A stretch of 64,000 nucleotides of DNA, from the NCBI GenBank assembly GCA_033296885.1, contig MU863886.1, positions 310,001-374,000 on the forward strand. The letters run 5' to 3'. Shown in pieces: positions 1 through 11,865 of the stretch (position 1 is the first letter of the stretch; the number at the start of each line of letters is the position of its first letter). The notes under the pieces are model-generated. The model was not told where the DNA came from. It did not search any database and worked only from the letters and a program-made list of their open reading frames with translations. Both the position numbers and the translations under genes were made by a program. The stretch is from Triangularia verruculosa. Lineage: Eukaryota > Ascomycota > Sordariomycetes > Sordariales > Podosporaceae.

Positions 1-745
1 TCCTTGCGAATCCGCCGAGGGGTCGGTATGTCTTGGGATGCTCCTATCGGTGTCAACTGTCGGGTACACCGTATTCCACGCCTATATCTAATTTTGAAGG
101 CTGACGGGTCAAATGGATCGTCGTGGCGCGTTTGAAGCGTCGGTCGAGTGTCTTCGGCTGATGGTTGCGACGCCAAAACCAAGCTGCGTCGTTCAAATCA
201 ACCGTTGGCTGGTCCCCGTTCGGCGCGCTGGATTGGATGGAAGGCAATTAAAGCAGCGCCCAGCGCAGTGGAACCAAGTGCGGGCCGAAAAATTCACGAA
301 AAGGGGCGGCAGACGGTTTGATGTCATGCGATAAGCTAAGGCCCAGCTCTTATCGTAATGGCCCGTGCATCATGTTCTTCAAAGTGTTCTGGAACATTGG
401 ACCAACTGACGAGAGTGAAGCACCCTCTGCGTCGATAATAGGAGATAAAACTCCTAGTCCCTCAGTTGAGTGTCTCTGGTTTTTGCTAGCCTTGCATGGA
501 ACCTTTCAACACAGGAGGTGGTGTTGCAATACCTTGTGTCAACTATTTCCATCTGCATGTAACTGGGGTACGTGGACCGCGTAGAGTGGTTTCCCGTCTC
601 GCGTCCCACCCAAGAAAGCTTAAAACAACAAACATCCCCGGAGGATTGACCAGCAGGGAGCCTGCCACCCACCCTTGACGCAGCATCTGGGCTTCAGAAA
701 CTCTCGCTGGCAGCATGCCCCGCTTAGGGAGAGCAGACCACCAGC
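1..745. other. Gene-free left edge
   Basis: Both strands contain only short open frames without recognisable protein character or supporting splice signals. The right part is presumably promoter and 5' UTR of the GCP5 gene that starts at 746. I see no RNA gene or repeat here. Confidence 0.5.
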
Positions 746-3500
746 ATGGCTTTTCTCGCGCAACTAGGGGCCTCGACCGATGAACTGGTTGACGCTATAG
801 TTGGTATTCCAGAGGTACGTTCCACTGATCCTTGGCTGGGACCTTCGGTTACTAATATGGTACAAGTCTGATCAAGAAACCCGGATTATCTTTCGGGAAG
901 CTGTCCTTCGCCTTCTTCGCAACCATACTTATCTTAGGACGAATCAGTTTGAAGTTGAAGATCGTCTCAAAGGCCTGGAAGAACGTTTTCGTGTTATTGG
1001 AAGAGATGCGCTTGCAGATGCGTTTCATAAGCGGCTTGAAGCACTGAAGCCCCACCACAACAAGTTCACGCCCGATGTCTTCCACTTCCTCCTTGAGCTC
1101 GCAGATCAGCCGGCCCAGAATACTCAGCTCACTGCGCTCGATGAGCTTGTTGAGCCCGAGGAAATACCCCCACCCAATCTAACATGGAAAGATGTTGCCA
1201 GAGAGGATGGCTGGATACAGGAGCGAGACATCTGGCTATTCAATCGCCACGCCCCGGACTCAAGCGATGACGAAGAGGCCGCTGAGATCAAAACGGTCGC
1301 TTCCGTTGAAACGTTGACATCGGCTTCCTCGGTTGATGACAGAGCTCAGCGCACAGCCTTGGACTGTGCTTTTAAACCTCAAGGGGGAGAGCTCTTGCAG
1401 CAAGCCAAGGAAGCGCTATCATGGCGACGCGCTCCAGCAACAAACGGACAAGACCAGCTAGTGATAACCACAGTATCGACGCTACAATTGCTCCGCGAGG
1501 TGTTGTTTATGCTTAGTGGCCTACCAACAACCGCCTTCGATGCAGACTGCCATCCAAGCCCGGCCTATCAATTGCAAGGGATCTCGTTAGAAGCATCAAA
1601 TGCCCTTGTCAATTCCTTTGCCGAGTGTGGTCGGAAAATTGCGCCTTTACGCGCATTTTGCAAAAGGAAAGCACGGTCCCCTCTTCTACAAGTCTTTGAA
1701 AGCTCTGTGCAAAAGGCTCTGGACTCCCTCGACAAAAGACTGGCTAGCATCCAAGGCCGCTATGTTGCGATCAGGGGGGACACAGTGGTGAGCTTGGTAG
1801 GTGTCTTGACAGAGCTGAAGCCGATCTTGAACCCGCTCTTTTCGCTCTCGAATATCATCCGTCAGCTGCAAGAGGAGAAAAACACGCATGCTTTCAGGTA
1901 TCTCGAGCTGTTATACGATGCGGCGGGAATGGCTCAGCTTCAAGCCCATCGAGATACCTATCACCTCTTAGGTGGTATATTCTTCGACTGTTTTCAGGTC
2001 TATTTGAAGCCTATTCGTCTATGGATGGAAGAGGGAAAGCTTTTGTCAGGGGATCGGACATTCTTTGTGTCAGAATCCTCCACGAAGCTCCCACTGCCTC
2101 AAATATGGAAGGGCCAGTTTAAGTTACTACACTCGCCAGAAGGCAATCTCCACGCACCGCGTTTCCTCAACCCTGCCATACACAGGATATTTACCGCGGG
2201 AAAAAGTATTGTGGTGCTGAAACACATGAAACGACATGCAGCGACCAGCAAGTACAAAGCTACAGACGAACCAAGGATGGACTTTGCCACCGTTTGCCCC
2301 GACCATCTGCAGTTCGCACCTTTCTCGGAGCTCTTTAGTGCCGCATTTGATGCGTGGATTCAGAGCAAGCACCACACTGCCGCTGTCACCCTTCAAGAAT
2401 TGCTTTACAACTCCTATGGGCTATTACAAAGCCTTGACATGCTCGAAGAAGTATACCTCATGTCGGACGGCTCAAAATCCGATACCTTGGCCTCCGCCGT
2501 GTTTAGACATCTCGACAATTTTAGCAGCAGCTGGAAAGATCGTTTTACGCTCACCGAGATTGCTCAGGAGGCTTTCTCGGCGTCTATTGACAGCTACCGC
2601 ATCTTTGCCGAAATCGACCCGCGCAACATTGTTCACAGTGCCATAGCTGGTCGCAGTTCTGTTCGAGTCAATTTGCCCGCTATTCGTCTTGGCTGTCGCC
2701 TGAACTGGCCAGTGCAGATCGTAGTCACAGAGGAGGCAATCCGGGGGTATCAAACGATATTCACGTTCTTGCTACAGGCCCGCAGAGCGATACACGTCTT
2801 GAAGCATCCAATCAAGAATTTTCATCCCCAAGGAAGTCTGAGTGCAACCGGCCCGATGGCGCGGTACTACGTTCTTCGTACAAAACTTTTGTGGTTTTGC
2901 GATGCAGTTGTCACATATCTGACGACCCTGGTCTTAGCACCCAATACAGCAAAGTTGAGAGTGGACTTGGGTGATGCGGGCGACGTGGACGATATGATCA
3001 AGGCTCATGCTGACTTTGTGAGCCGGATCCTCCACGAATCTTGCCAGGGCGCCAAGCTGCAACCTATCCGGGACTGTATGCTGGACATATTCGACCTGGC
3101 TATCAAAGTCGCGGATGCACAGAAATTAGAAATGTCGAGGTGGGAGAAGGACGAACATGAGATTATGAGGTTATCAGCGATCTCCTCTCCGTATGCCTCG
3201 CCGGCAAAAGCCAAGGCGAAGTATGTGGCAGTAACGCCAAAGCCGAGGAGGAGAACTGACCAAGATGATGAGTCGGATAAAGAGAGTCAAGATCTTGAGT
3301 GGAATCTCGAGCAAAGTATAGGGGATAATGAGGTGAAGCCGCACCACGTCTTGTTGAAGAAGTTTCTGGGCGATTTCGAGAGGCATCTGAGGTTCGTTGC
3401 CGGGGGTCTCAGGGGCGTGGCAAGGGCTAGCAAAGAGCAGGCAGCTGTGAAATGGGATTTGCTAGCTGAAATGCTGGAAGTTGGGATTAAGGACTTATAG
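746..3500 (+). CDS. gcp5: Gamma-tubulin complex component GCP5 (Spc97/Spc98 family)
   Basis: Predicted subunit of the gamma-tubulin ring complex, which nucleates microtubules at spindle pole bodies and in the cytoplasm. Two exons, 746..814 and 867..3500, give 900 residues; the 52-nt intron has donor GTACGT, an ACTAAT branch and acceptor CAAG. The start at 746 is chosen because its 23 codons (beginning MAFLAQLGASTDELVDAI) splice in frame into the long open frame. Features shared with GCP5 proteins are LTWKDVAREDGW before an acidic linker, then REVLFMLSGL opening the first GRIP region, AECGRKIAPLRAF, and LKPIRLWMEEGKLL. The C-terminal GRIP2-like half follows, with an acidic low-complexity insert near residue 815 (DQDDESDKESQDLEW). 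I favour GCP5 (S. pombe Mod21) over GCP4 or GCP6 on these motifs. Family assignment is firm, subtype fairly firm. Confidence 0.87.
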
Positions 3501-3838
3501 CGGTTTCATTGCTACCATGATATAGTTACACAAATATCCGTTGGACTTTCGGCCTCCTTTCTTGCATGACGAGAAGTGCCCTGTGAATTTAGTCAACAAA
3601 CTGCCTATTTGGGAAAGTGTTACACCAAGGCCGTGCCAAGGTTATTACGGCGGCCAAAGCTTTGGTGGGGCGCTGCTCCAACAATTGAATTGACTGACCT
3701 GAGGCCCATGCTCCCTTCGCGGTCTTCTTGAGGTAAAAAAGCACAGCAACGTCCATCAAGGCCTCAACCAGCTTCATTTCACGTGAACCTGCAGCGCGCA
3801 TGCTGTCCGAGTCGCATCCTCACATCAAGCATATAGAA

Positions 3839-5494
3839 ATGTCGAAACGCCAGGCGTCTGAAGCCCTGGAAGAGCTAGTAGGCTCTCCAGCCTCCAAGAA
3901 GTCGAGATTCGACGACTACAACAAGAGCATAACCCCCAGCGCAAACGGAGATGACAGCCACCCGAACGGCCTGCAACGGATAGAAGATGAAGAGGAGGGG
4001 GATGATTTCGGGGATGAAGTGGAGAAAAAAGCGCCCATCAGACAAGCTGCGCCGACAGCAGGCTACGACGATCTCTACCTCGACACGATCGATCGCAATG
4101 TTCTCGATTTCGATTTTGAAAAGCTATGTTCCATCAGCCTTTCCAATATCAACGTTTACGCCTGTTTAGTATGCGGCAAATACTTCCAAGGTCGCGGCCC
4201 CAAGTCACACGCCTACTTCCACGCACTCGACGAAGATCATCACGTATACATCAACATGAGCACTCAAAAGGTGTACGTGTTACCTGAAGGATACGAAGTT
4301 ATGAGTAAATCCCTCGACGACATCAAATACGTCTCGGACCCGCGCTATACCCGGCAAGAAGTCGCCGAGTTTGACCGCAAACCTCGCACCTCCCGAACGC
4401 TTCTAGGGAAGGAATACACCCCCGGCTTCGTCGGCATGAACAACATCAAAGAAAACGACTACCTCAACGTCATCGTCCAATCCCTCTCCCACGTCTCACC
4501 TTTGCGAAACTACTTCCTCCTCGAAGACCTTTCCAAGCGCGACGAACTCGTCAAACGAACATCCATCCTCTTCCGCAAAATCTGGAACCCCCGCGCCTTC
4601 AAATCCCACGTCTCCCCTCACGAACTCCTCCAAGAAATCTCCCTCCGCTCCAACAAGAGATTCACCCTCACCGCCCAATCCGACCCGGTAGAGTTTCTCT
4701 CTTGGTATCTCAACAACCTCCACCTCGGCCTCGGCGGCTCAAAAACCAAACCCCACTCCTCCCCCATCCAGCACATCTTCCAGGGCAAGCTCAAAGTAGA
4801 ATCCCAAGCCATCACCGCCAAAGCCGACGCCTTGGACAGGCTACGGTTTGAAGAATCCGCCCAAGTCCAAACCGACATCTCCCGGTTCCTGCTATTGACC
4901 CTCGACCTCCCCCCAGCCCCCCTCTTCCAAGACGAGCAGGAAGCAAACATCATACCCCAAGTCCCGCTCACCTCCTTACTGGCAAAATACAACGGCGTAA
5001 AAGCCCAGGAACTCAACGCCCACCGCAAGCGCTACCGCCTCATGCATCCCCTCCCACCGTTCCTCTTCTTTCACGTGAAGCGCTTCTCCAAGAACAAATT
5101 CGTGTCGGAGCGCAACCCGACCATCGTCACGTTTGACGCGAGGAATCTAGATCTAGGACCGTATGTAGAGCCAGATCCGAATCACGCGCAACCTGGGGAG
5201 CCGATATGGTATGACTTGGTCGCCAACGTCGTCCACGAGGCAGTGAGGCAGAAGGAAGACGTGGCGGACAGCGCGGTGGGGGAGGAGAAGAAGACGTGGA
5301 AGGTGCAGCTGAGGGACAAGGCGAGGGGGGAGGAGTGGGTGGTGGCGCAGGACTTGTTTGTGGAGAAGATCCGGGAGGAGCTGCTGTATCTGGGGGAGAC
5401 GTACCTGCAGGTTTGGGAGAGGAGGGATAAGCCGAAGCCAAAGGAGAACGGGAAAGGGAAGGGGAAGGGGAAGGGGGTGGCGGCGGCGGCGTGA
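3839..5494 (+). CDS. sad1: U4/U6.U5 tri-snRNP protein Sad1/USP39, inactive ubiquitin-hydrolase fold
   Basis: A pre-mRNA splicing factor that stabilises the U4/U6.U5 tri-snRNP in the nucleus. Single exon, 551 residues from the ATG at 3839 (MSKRQASEALEE). An in-frame ATG at 3800 would add 13 residues but looks like leader sequence. Order: basic/acidic N-terminus, a ZnF-UBP domain (YACLVCGKYFQGRG, SHAYFHALDEDHHVY), then a USP-like domain beginning PGFVGMNNIKENDYLNV. The position of the catalytic Cys in active USPs is Asp/Tyr here, and the catalytic His is missing from the segment after YDLVANVVHE, as known for Sad1/USP39. The C-terminus ends in a Lys-Gly repeat (KGKGKGKG) followed by four Ala. 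An expanded spacer separates the two halves of the final beta region. Assignment is secure. Confidence 0.93.
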   Translation: MSKRQASEALEELVGSPASKKSRFDDYNKSITPSANGDDSHPNGLQRIEDEEEGDDFGDEVEKKAPIRQAAPTAGYDDLYLDTIDRNVLDFDFEKLCSISLSNINVYACLVCGKYFQGRGPKSHAYFHALDEDHHVYINMSTQKVYVLPEGYEVMSKSLDDIKYVSDPRYTRQEVAEFDRKPRTSRTLLGKEYTPGFVGMNNIKENDYLNVIVQSLSHVSPLRNYFLLEDLSKRDELVKRTSILFRKIWNPRAFKSHVSPHELLQEISLRSNKRFTLTAQSDPVEFLSWYLNNLHLGLGGSKTKPHSSPIQHIFQGKLKVESQAITAKADALDRLRFEESAQVQTDISRFLLLTLDLPPAPLFQDEQEANIIPQVPLTSLLAKYNGVKAQELNAHRKRYRLMHPLPPFLFFHVKRFSKNKFVSERNPTIVTFDARNLDLGPYVEPDPNHAQPGEPIWYDLVANVVHEAVRQKEDVADSAVGEEKKTWKVQLRDKARGEEWVVAQDLFVEKIREELLYLGETYLQVWERRDKPKPKENGKGKGKGKGVAAAA

Positions 5495-6426
5495 CTAGCA
5501 AGGGATGGAGAAAGAGATGTAATGATGAGGGGGATGGAGAGGTTGGGGTTGAGATGATGAAGAATGAATTGAAATGATACCAGAATACAGAACAAGTAGT
5601 TGCGTTGAAATACTAGGGAAATAGCGACTTGTATAAAAATGCAGAGGGGAGTGTAGAATAGCAATCGGCACTAATAGGTAAAGTGTGCGGCTGAAGACCA
5701 GGGGGGATGACGGATAGCACCGGCGCGGCAAACGTACCCGACATTTACACAACCATATGACAAGACAATAGCATATATTTCTCTGTCAGCAAAAAAAGAC
5801 AAACAGTTACATATATGACCAGCCAAATCTTCCTTTTTTTTGTTTCTTCGCAATTCGCTTCTCAAACCTGCACGCTGGCCTCGCCTCACCTTGAACCTCC
5901 CTCCCCAAGCTTGATGAACCTACCCACCCATTCCATTTCCCGCGTTCCCAAATATCCCAAGAAATCATTTCCGTAACATCCATCCATTGATCCGTTCAAC
6001 CATTGAGCCATCCACCACCGCTTTTCCCTAACCTACCTACCTACCCCCCGCCAGCTTCGTGAAAAAAAAGCACACAGCGACACCACCCGATATCATCTCT
6101 CAAAGGCCCTGCCTAGCTACTGCTACAAATCCCAAGAGAAAAAAAAAAAAGAGTGGGCTGAAAAGGTGAGAAAAAGGAGACGGTAGAAAAGAAGAAAAAA
6201 CAATGCTTGCTCGATAAAAAGATAAAAGAAAAAATGTTGTTACACACACGGCACAGAAATAGCAAGAGTAAAGAGATAGAGAGAAAAACACACACACAAC
6301 GCCTGCAAAGCTTTTGTCCACGGACGGATTTCTCTTTCTTTTGGATTTCTCTTCGGGAGGCCATCAAAGTACGCTAGGGTAGGGATACAAGGTCGCGCTC
6401 GCTCGCTACGTAAATTCGCAGAAAAC
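5495..6426. other. Spacer between convergent genes (3' UTRs)
   Basis: This 0.9 kb lies between the convergent sad1 and eIF4E2 genes. It holds purine- and A-rich runs, including a 12-A tract near 6140, but no convincing coding frame or RNA gene. It is best read as two long 3' UTRs. Confidence 0.5.
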
Positions 6427-7644
6427 CTATAAGTTCTTCTGCTGGTCGTTACTATACTGTTGCAACTGCTGCTGGTAATGCTGCTGCTTGTTGTTACGCT
6501 TATCGGCGTGGTGGCTGTTGGAGGCTTTCTCACGTCTGGACTCCTCAATAGCAGTCCGCTGCTGGATGCTGGTGTCGTGACTCTTGAATTCGATTTTGGT
6601 GTCGGCTGGCATCGACAACACTCGGCGCATGGTTTCGCTGGGACGAATATGTTAGCAAGGAGTGAAAGCGTGACTGCTCAGAAAGAAGTACACTTACCGG
6701 AGCTTCAGGACCCGCTGTCCACTCGAACGAGTCCAGATGCTGAGAATGTCCTCTCCGTTACGGATGCTGACAACAATGCCGCAGACCTCCTCGCTGGCCT
6801 CGCCGAACTGGTCACCGATCATGGCCAACAGCAGGTCCTCCCAGTAGCGGTCCGCTACGCCCTTCTTTAGGCGCACCACCCACTTCCCACCTGCCTTGTT
6901 CTCCTGATCTTCCCATATTGGCCGAATCCCCTTCTTGAAGAGGTGGTAGTCCGATACCAGCGGCAGCGTCGACGGGCGCTTCAAGTGCCCGTACACGCTG
7001 AAGAAGTGCTCGGCCGTATTGACCGAGGCGATTGGGTGCAGAGTGTTTTCATACTCAATAAACCCGTTCGCCTTGGAGATGGGCGGGCGGAACCAGAACA
7101 CCCAGCTGTCACGCAGCCGGTGAGCTGACGTCGCTGAAGGCCCTGGCGTTCTGGCAGAGTCAAGCAGCGAGGCGTTGGATGCCACCCGGCCGACAGACTT
7201 GCCAGCCAAGCTACCTTCCTTTACGGATTTCTCCGCGCCGGGGGTCTTGACGGCACCACCCAGAGAGGACTCGAAAGGGTTTCCAGTCGTCTTGGGGGTC
7301 TTTGCCGAGCCAAAGGAGGCAAAGGCGCCAGATCCTAGGCCAAAAGCATTGGATGCGCCGCCTGTAGGTGACGTCAAGCCGGCGCCGGGCGTGGTTATGG
7401 AACTGAAAGGGTTGGTTTTCTGGAGCGAAGAGCTATCACCGCCGATTCGCCTGAAAGAGTTGTTGCGTCCTGAGGGGCTGTCGCCCTGGCCAGAGCCAGA
7501 AGTGGATAGAGAAAGCCTGCTCGAACTTGCAGTCAAAACCTGTTAGCACGGACGACATGAGACAACCCCGCCGAAGCAACTGGATGAAGGGAAGAGGGTG
7601 GGATAAAAAACTCACTTGGGGCGGCGACTCCATAGATTGTCCAT
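6427..7644 (-). CDS. Translation initiation factor eIF4E, class II (4EHP-like)
   Basis: Cap-binding protein of the eIF4E family. Three exons (7616..7644, 6698..7525, 6427..6637) give 355 residues. The 29-nt first exon encodes MDNLWSRRPN and splices to SSRLSLSTSG; the introns carry GTGAGT/GTAAGTG donors and GCTAAC branches. The first ~130 residues are Ser/Gly/Thr-rich and disordered (NPFSSITTPGAG). The eIF4E core begins DSWVFWFRPP and contains RPIWED (the Trp-Glu pair that binds the cap), KAGGKWVVRLKK, EEVCGIVVSIR and ILSIWTR. The first cap-stacking Trp is replaced by Tyr (FIEYENTL), typical of 4EHP/class II. The dorsal Trp that contacts 4E-binding proteins is Phe (AEHFFSVYGHL). The C-terminus is Gln/Asn-rich. 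It may compete with canonical eIF4E as a repressor, but that is inference. Confidence 0.9.
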
Positions 7645-9846
7645 GGAGAAGTTTGAGACCGGAACTGGGGGAAAGAAGGGGTTTTAAAGAGGGTGTATAG
7701 CTTGCAAGCAAGCACCAATAACGCTCTTCAATGATCGACTTTCACCTGTTGTGTGGTTCGGTCTGCGGTGCAACGGACAGGCAGGGCGACTATTGGGAGC
7801 CCCGACAATACGATATAGTAAGAGTCAAAGGCCCAAATTTCAAGCGCAGCGAAGCTCGGGGGATGATCCTTCGATCGGAGTGGGAGCCAGAAAGGTGGGT
7901 GATGTCAGTAGCGGGAGAGTAGGGATTACGGCGGGCGGCTGTTTCGTCTCGAGGACGGTGATGCAGTTCGATGATGGCGGTAGCTAGTAACTGACGGGAT
8001 GGGATGTGTAGGCAGCGGCTCACGGAGATCCTATTATTAAGGTATGCGTGAAGGATTTACGCGGGCGGGGAAGGATTTGAAGCGTAGAATGCGTGGTGGG
8101 ATGTCAGAAGCCGTTTTCTCAGTTCTCGAACAGTAGGTGGAAAAGAACAAATCTTGAGAGGGCCCCAAAAGCAAACAGTGCACTGTGGCGGGTCTTCGCG
8201 ACGACTCCACCACTCTTTTAGTGCCAGAAAAACATGACTGGCCGGCAAAAGCAGCCCACCACCGCTGCCACCTTGCTGGGAGCACCCAAAGCCAGGCCGA
8301 CACCACAACGTTACGGGCGGTGACAGCCGGCACAAAGCACCCCACCACCTCAGAACCTTGCCAGTCAAGCCTGGTACAAAGAGAAATTTCGCGCTGCCAA
8401 TTTTCGGCTTCTTTTTTTTCCCTTCAACAAACAAAGACCGCGAACTGTGACAACATCATCAACATCACTACGCGCCCCCATGCTGTTGACGATCCCAGTT
8501 GCCGAGTCAAGATTAACTCCATGAAGCCCTTGTTTAAAACCATTGTCACGAGTGCCCCTTAATTGCGCGGTTCCATGATGCGGTGATGACCTGAAGCACT
8601 GGACAATCTTTCTCATTTTCACTTGATTTGCTCTTCGTGGTTTCACTTGCTCCAACGAAGACAAGTTGTATGCAATTTCACTTCACCAGTCTGATCAATA
8701 TCTTCTCCCTATGTCCGTCCATCTTACATGTGATTCGATGTAGCTCTGCCATTTTTTTGTAAGTTGTATCCCACCACTTCCGCATTTCAGCTTCCTGCTT
8801 CTTCCTGATGACAAGCAAACATTCCGGTAAACCTACCGAACAACGACCGCATCCTCAGCGTCGTGTGTTCAGGGTGACGAGACCAATGGCAATTCCTGAT
8901 TTCACGCAATATCCCAAAAAGCCATATCATGCTCTCGTGTTTGCACTCTCAGCTAACGCTTTGGTTATTGATGCAGGTGTACGAAGAATTGGGTACTTGT
9001 TAACGTAGAATGTCTTGACCAACACTTGACTACGAAGCACATGTCGGATGTAAAACCACGAGGCAAAGCGGGTGAAGCCACAAGCGCTACCATTTTTAGG
9101 TGTCCCCCACGGGCAATTGCTTCGGTGTCTTCAATATAACAACCACGTAGATTTTCAATGGTAAGCCTGAGAGCACGTTCTCAGCCAGGCCATACTTTAT
9201 TTGGGTGGGGGAGCTGTCAATCGATCTGGGTGACCCGTCCACATGACAGGCACTCACCAATCCTGTGCCGCCGCCAGCCGGACCTCTCACAGCATTTCCG
9301 GGACTCATCCCACCTGAAATAACTGCCGGGCTGTGGTTGGAGTTTCACCGAGGCGCCCAACATCAAATAAAGGTAGGCTACTTGCTGCCAACCCCACATT
9401 CTGACGGGCGTTGCGATCGCGGGACGGAGGTTTGTCGTACCCCACGTCACCTACGTAAAAGGTGGGGTTGGCTAGTTGCCGCTGGAGTGAAACAGTGCAT
9501 TTGATCACGGAAATTCTTGCTGGAAGCAACATTGAAAAGGGGCTCGAAGTCGAGTGCCGTGTCAAAGGTCGAGTCAGGGACCATCTGTTTTTCTACATAC
9601 AATCCCAGCGAGAACACACCATCGATAACCCTCGACTGAACCCTCCAGCGCACCGAGCAGCCATTTTCATCGCATCTTTGTGCAGCGCGGTTCTCCTTCT
9701 CCGAGCATCCGCCGAAGCCACCCAGAGCTCCCGCCCCTCCTTAAATCCTGTCAGAGCGCGCAGCCATCGGCCATCTCCTTTCAACGCAAATGGGCGAATT
9801 TGTTCCTAGTCTGGAATTGCCCGTAGAGGCCGGCAAGAACCACGCC
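7645..9846. other. Long divergent promoter region
   Basis: About 2.2 kb between the eIF4E2 start (minus strand) and the reductase start (plus strand). Open frames here are short, overlap on both strands and show no family character. I find no tRNA, 5S or snoRNA-like element. It probably contains both promoters and long 5' UTRs, possibly with UTR introns. Confidence 0.45.
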
Positions 9847-11865
9847 ATGGACAAAATCACAGACAAGATCGCGGCTTTGCCCGCCGAAACGAACTACTGC
9901 TCTCTCGAATTCTTCCCGCCCAAGACGGCCATGGGTTTCTCCAACCTCCGTGACCGGCTCGATCGGATGGCGAGAGCCCTGCGACCACTCTTTGTCAATG
10001 TTACCTGGGGTGCCGGCGGTTCTACAGCTACCAAATCCCTCGAGCTCGCCGAGATCTGCCAGCGGGAGTTGGGCTTGACGACATGTCTGCACCTCACCTG
10101 CACAAACATGAGCCGGAAGATGATCGATAAGGCACTGGAGGACGCAAAGGCTTTGGGTATCCGCAACATTCTTGCGCTTAGGGGTGATCCTCCACGAAGG
10201 GCCGAGTACCGTGATAGCAACGAGCCGCAGACCGATGATGAGGAAGAGGAGGAGTTTCACTGGGGTCTGGACCTTGTTCGTTACATCCGAAAAACCCACG
10301 GCGATTACTTCTGCATTGGTGTTGCTGCATACCCAGAAGGTCATGCGGATGAGAGCCACCCCCTCGGCCAGAGCTTGGAGCATGACCTCCCTTATCTCGT
10401 CGAGAAAGTACAGGCCGGTGCCGATTTTATCATGACACAGCTATTTTTCGACATCAAAGCATACAACCATTTTGAGCAGACGCTTCGGGAGCATCCAAGC
10501 GGTGCATTCAAGGACATTGTCATCATGCCGGGTCTCATGCCCATTCAGAGTTATCAAATGATCAAGAGGACGACAAAGCTCAGCCACGCCAAGATCCCCG
10601 ACGAGCTCATGGACCGTTTGGAAGCTGTGAGAGGAGATGATGAAAGGGTGAAGGAAGTGGGAGTCGATATTGTGAGCGAACTGGTGGAACAGATAAAGGA
10701 GATCAAGGGCAGGACCACCGAGGGCCCCAAGGGCTTCCACTTCTACACGCTCAACCTGGAAAAGGCCGTTTCATTCATCGTCGAAAGAACAGGGTTAATT
10801 CCTCCCGAAACTCCCGAGGAGGAGGAACTTCAGTCCGCCGTGAGACAAAACCCTCTACCGGATATTCGACTTCTTCGCATCAACGGATCAATTCCTGATG
10901 ATGGCAGGCGAAAGGGCTCAATTGGCTCCGACCCCCGGGATCGGGTCATTGTTCAGGGCCGGTCTACGTCATATCCCGACTGGGAAGCAACTGCACAGGA
11001 GGCTAGCATTCCGGCAGACCCCATCAATTCCCGCGCTAACACACTGGCTATTTCGGAGGGCGAAGGCGTACTAGGGCGTGAAGCGACGTGGGATGACTTC
11101 CCCAACGGCAGATGGGGTGATGCGCGGTCTCCCGCCTACGGTCAAATTGACGGCTACGGCGTTAGCTTGCACGTAACGGTTTCCCAGGCACTTCGCATCT
11201 GGGGCACACCAACAACGACCGAGGACATCAGCAATGTTTTCATTCGCCATCTCAAGGGTGAGCTCACGAATATCCCGTGGAGCGAAGAAGGATTCAGCCC
11301 CGAAACCGACAGGATTCGCGATCAGCTTATCAAACTCAACTCGAAGGGCTGGTGGTCGCTGGCCTCGCAACCTGCAGTCAACGGTCTTCGATCTAGCGAT
11401 TCCACGTTTGGCTGGGGTCCGCAGAACGGATTCGTATTCCAAAAGGCGTTTGTCGAGTTCTTCATCCCGTCGGCTGACTGGAAGGTGCTTGAGCAGAAGC
11501 TTAGACGCCCGGATTTGAAGGACGATGTCTGTTTCTATGCCATCAATGCAGCCGGCGACTTTGTCAGCTCGGATACGGCGGCTTCGGTGGAGGCTGACGG
11601 AGAGAAGGAGGCGAGCACCAATGCCGTGACATGGGGTGTATTCCCCGGCAAGGAAATTGTCACGCCAACGATCATTGAAGAAGTCAGTTTCCGGGCGTGG
11701 AGTGAAGAGGCGTTTGGTATTTGGGGAGAATGGGCTAAGATTTATGGCAAGGGGTCTGAGAGCGAAAGGTTGCTGGAAAACATCAGGGCGGATGCCTGGC
11801 TGGTGAACATCATTCATCACGACTTTATTGATAGTGATGCGATTTGGGAGGTGCTGTTGAACTAG
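9847..11865 (+). CDS. met12: Methylenetetrahydrofolate reductase, Met12 type
   Basis: Catalyses NAD(P)H-dependent reduction of 5,10-methylene- to 5-methyltetrahydrofolate, supplying methyl groups for methionine synthesis in the cytosol. Single exon; the start at 9847 (MDKITDKIAALP) has G at -3 and G at +4 and matches the usual fungal N-terminus, giving 672 residues. An upstream in-frame ATG at 9790 would add 19 residues. The N-terminal FAD/folate TIM barrel shows SLEFFPPKT, VNVTWGAGGSTA, HLTCTNM, NILALRGDPPR, CIGVAAYPEGH, FIMTQLFFD and PGLMPIQSY. After GFHFYTLNLEKA a variable linker leads to the C-terminal SAM-binding regulatory half (WGEWAKIYG near the end). The VTWGAGG, CIGVAAYPEGH and LSHAKIP wording matches yeast Met12 better than Met13, so a second paralogue elsewhere in the genome is expected. 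Confidence 0.93.
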   Translation: MDKITDKIAALPAETNYCSLEFFPPKTAMGFSNLRDRLDRMARALRPLFVNVTWGAGGSTATKSLELAEICQRELGLTTCLHLTCTNMSRKMIDKALEDAKALGIRNILALRGDPPRRAEYRDSNEPQTDDEEEEEFHWGLDLVRYIRKTHGDYFCIGVAAYPEGHADESHPLGQSLEHDLPYLVEKVQAGADFIMTQLFFDIKAYNHFEQTLREHPSGAFKDIVIMPGLMPIQSYQMIKRTTKLSHAKIPDELMDRLEAVRGDDERVKEVGVDIVSELVEQIKEIKGRTTEGPKGFHFYTLNLEKAVSFIVERTGLIPPETPEEEELQSAVRQNPLPDIRLLRINGSIPDDGRRKGSIGSDPRDRVIVQGRSTSYPDWEATAQEASIPADPINSRANTLAISEGEGVLGREATWDDFPNGRWGDARSPAYGQIDGYGVSLHVTVSQALRIWGTPTTTEDISNVFIRHLKGELTNIPWSEEGFSPETDRIRDQLIKLNSKGWWSLASQPAVNGLRSSDSTFGWGPQNGFVFQKAFVEFFIPSADWKVLEQKLRRPDLKDDVCFYAINAAGDFVSSDTAASVEADGEKEASTNAVTWGVFPGKEIVTPTIIEEVSFRAWSEEAFGIWGEWAKIYGKGSESERLLENIRADAWLVNIIHHDFIDSDAIWEVLLN

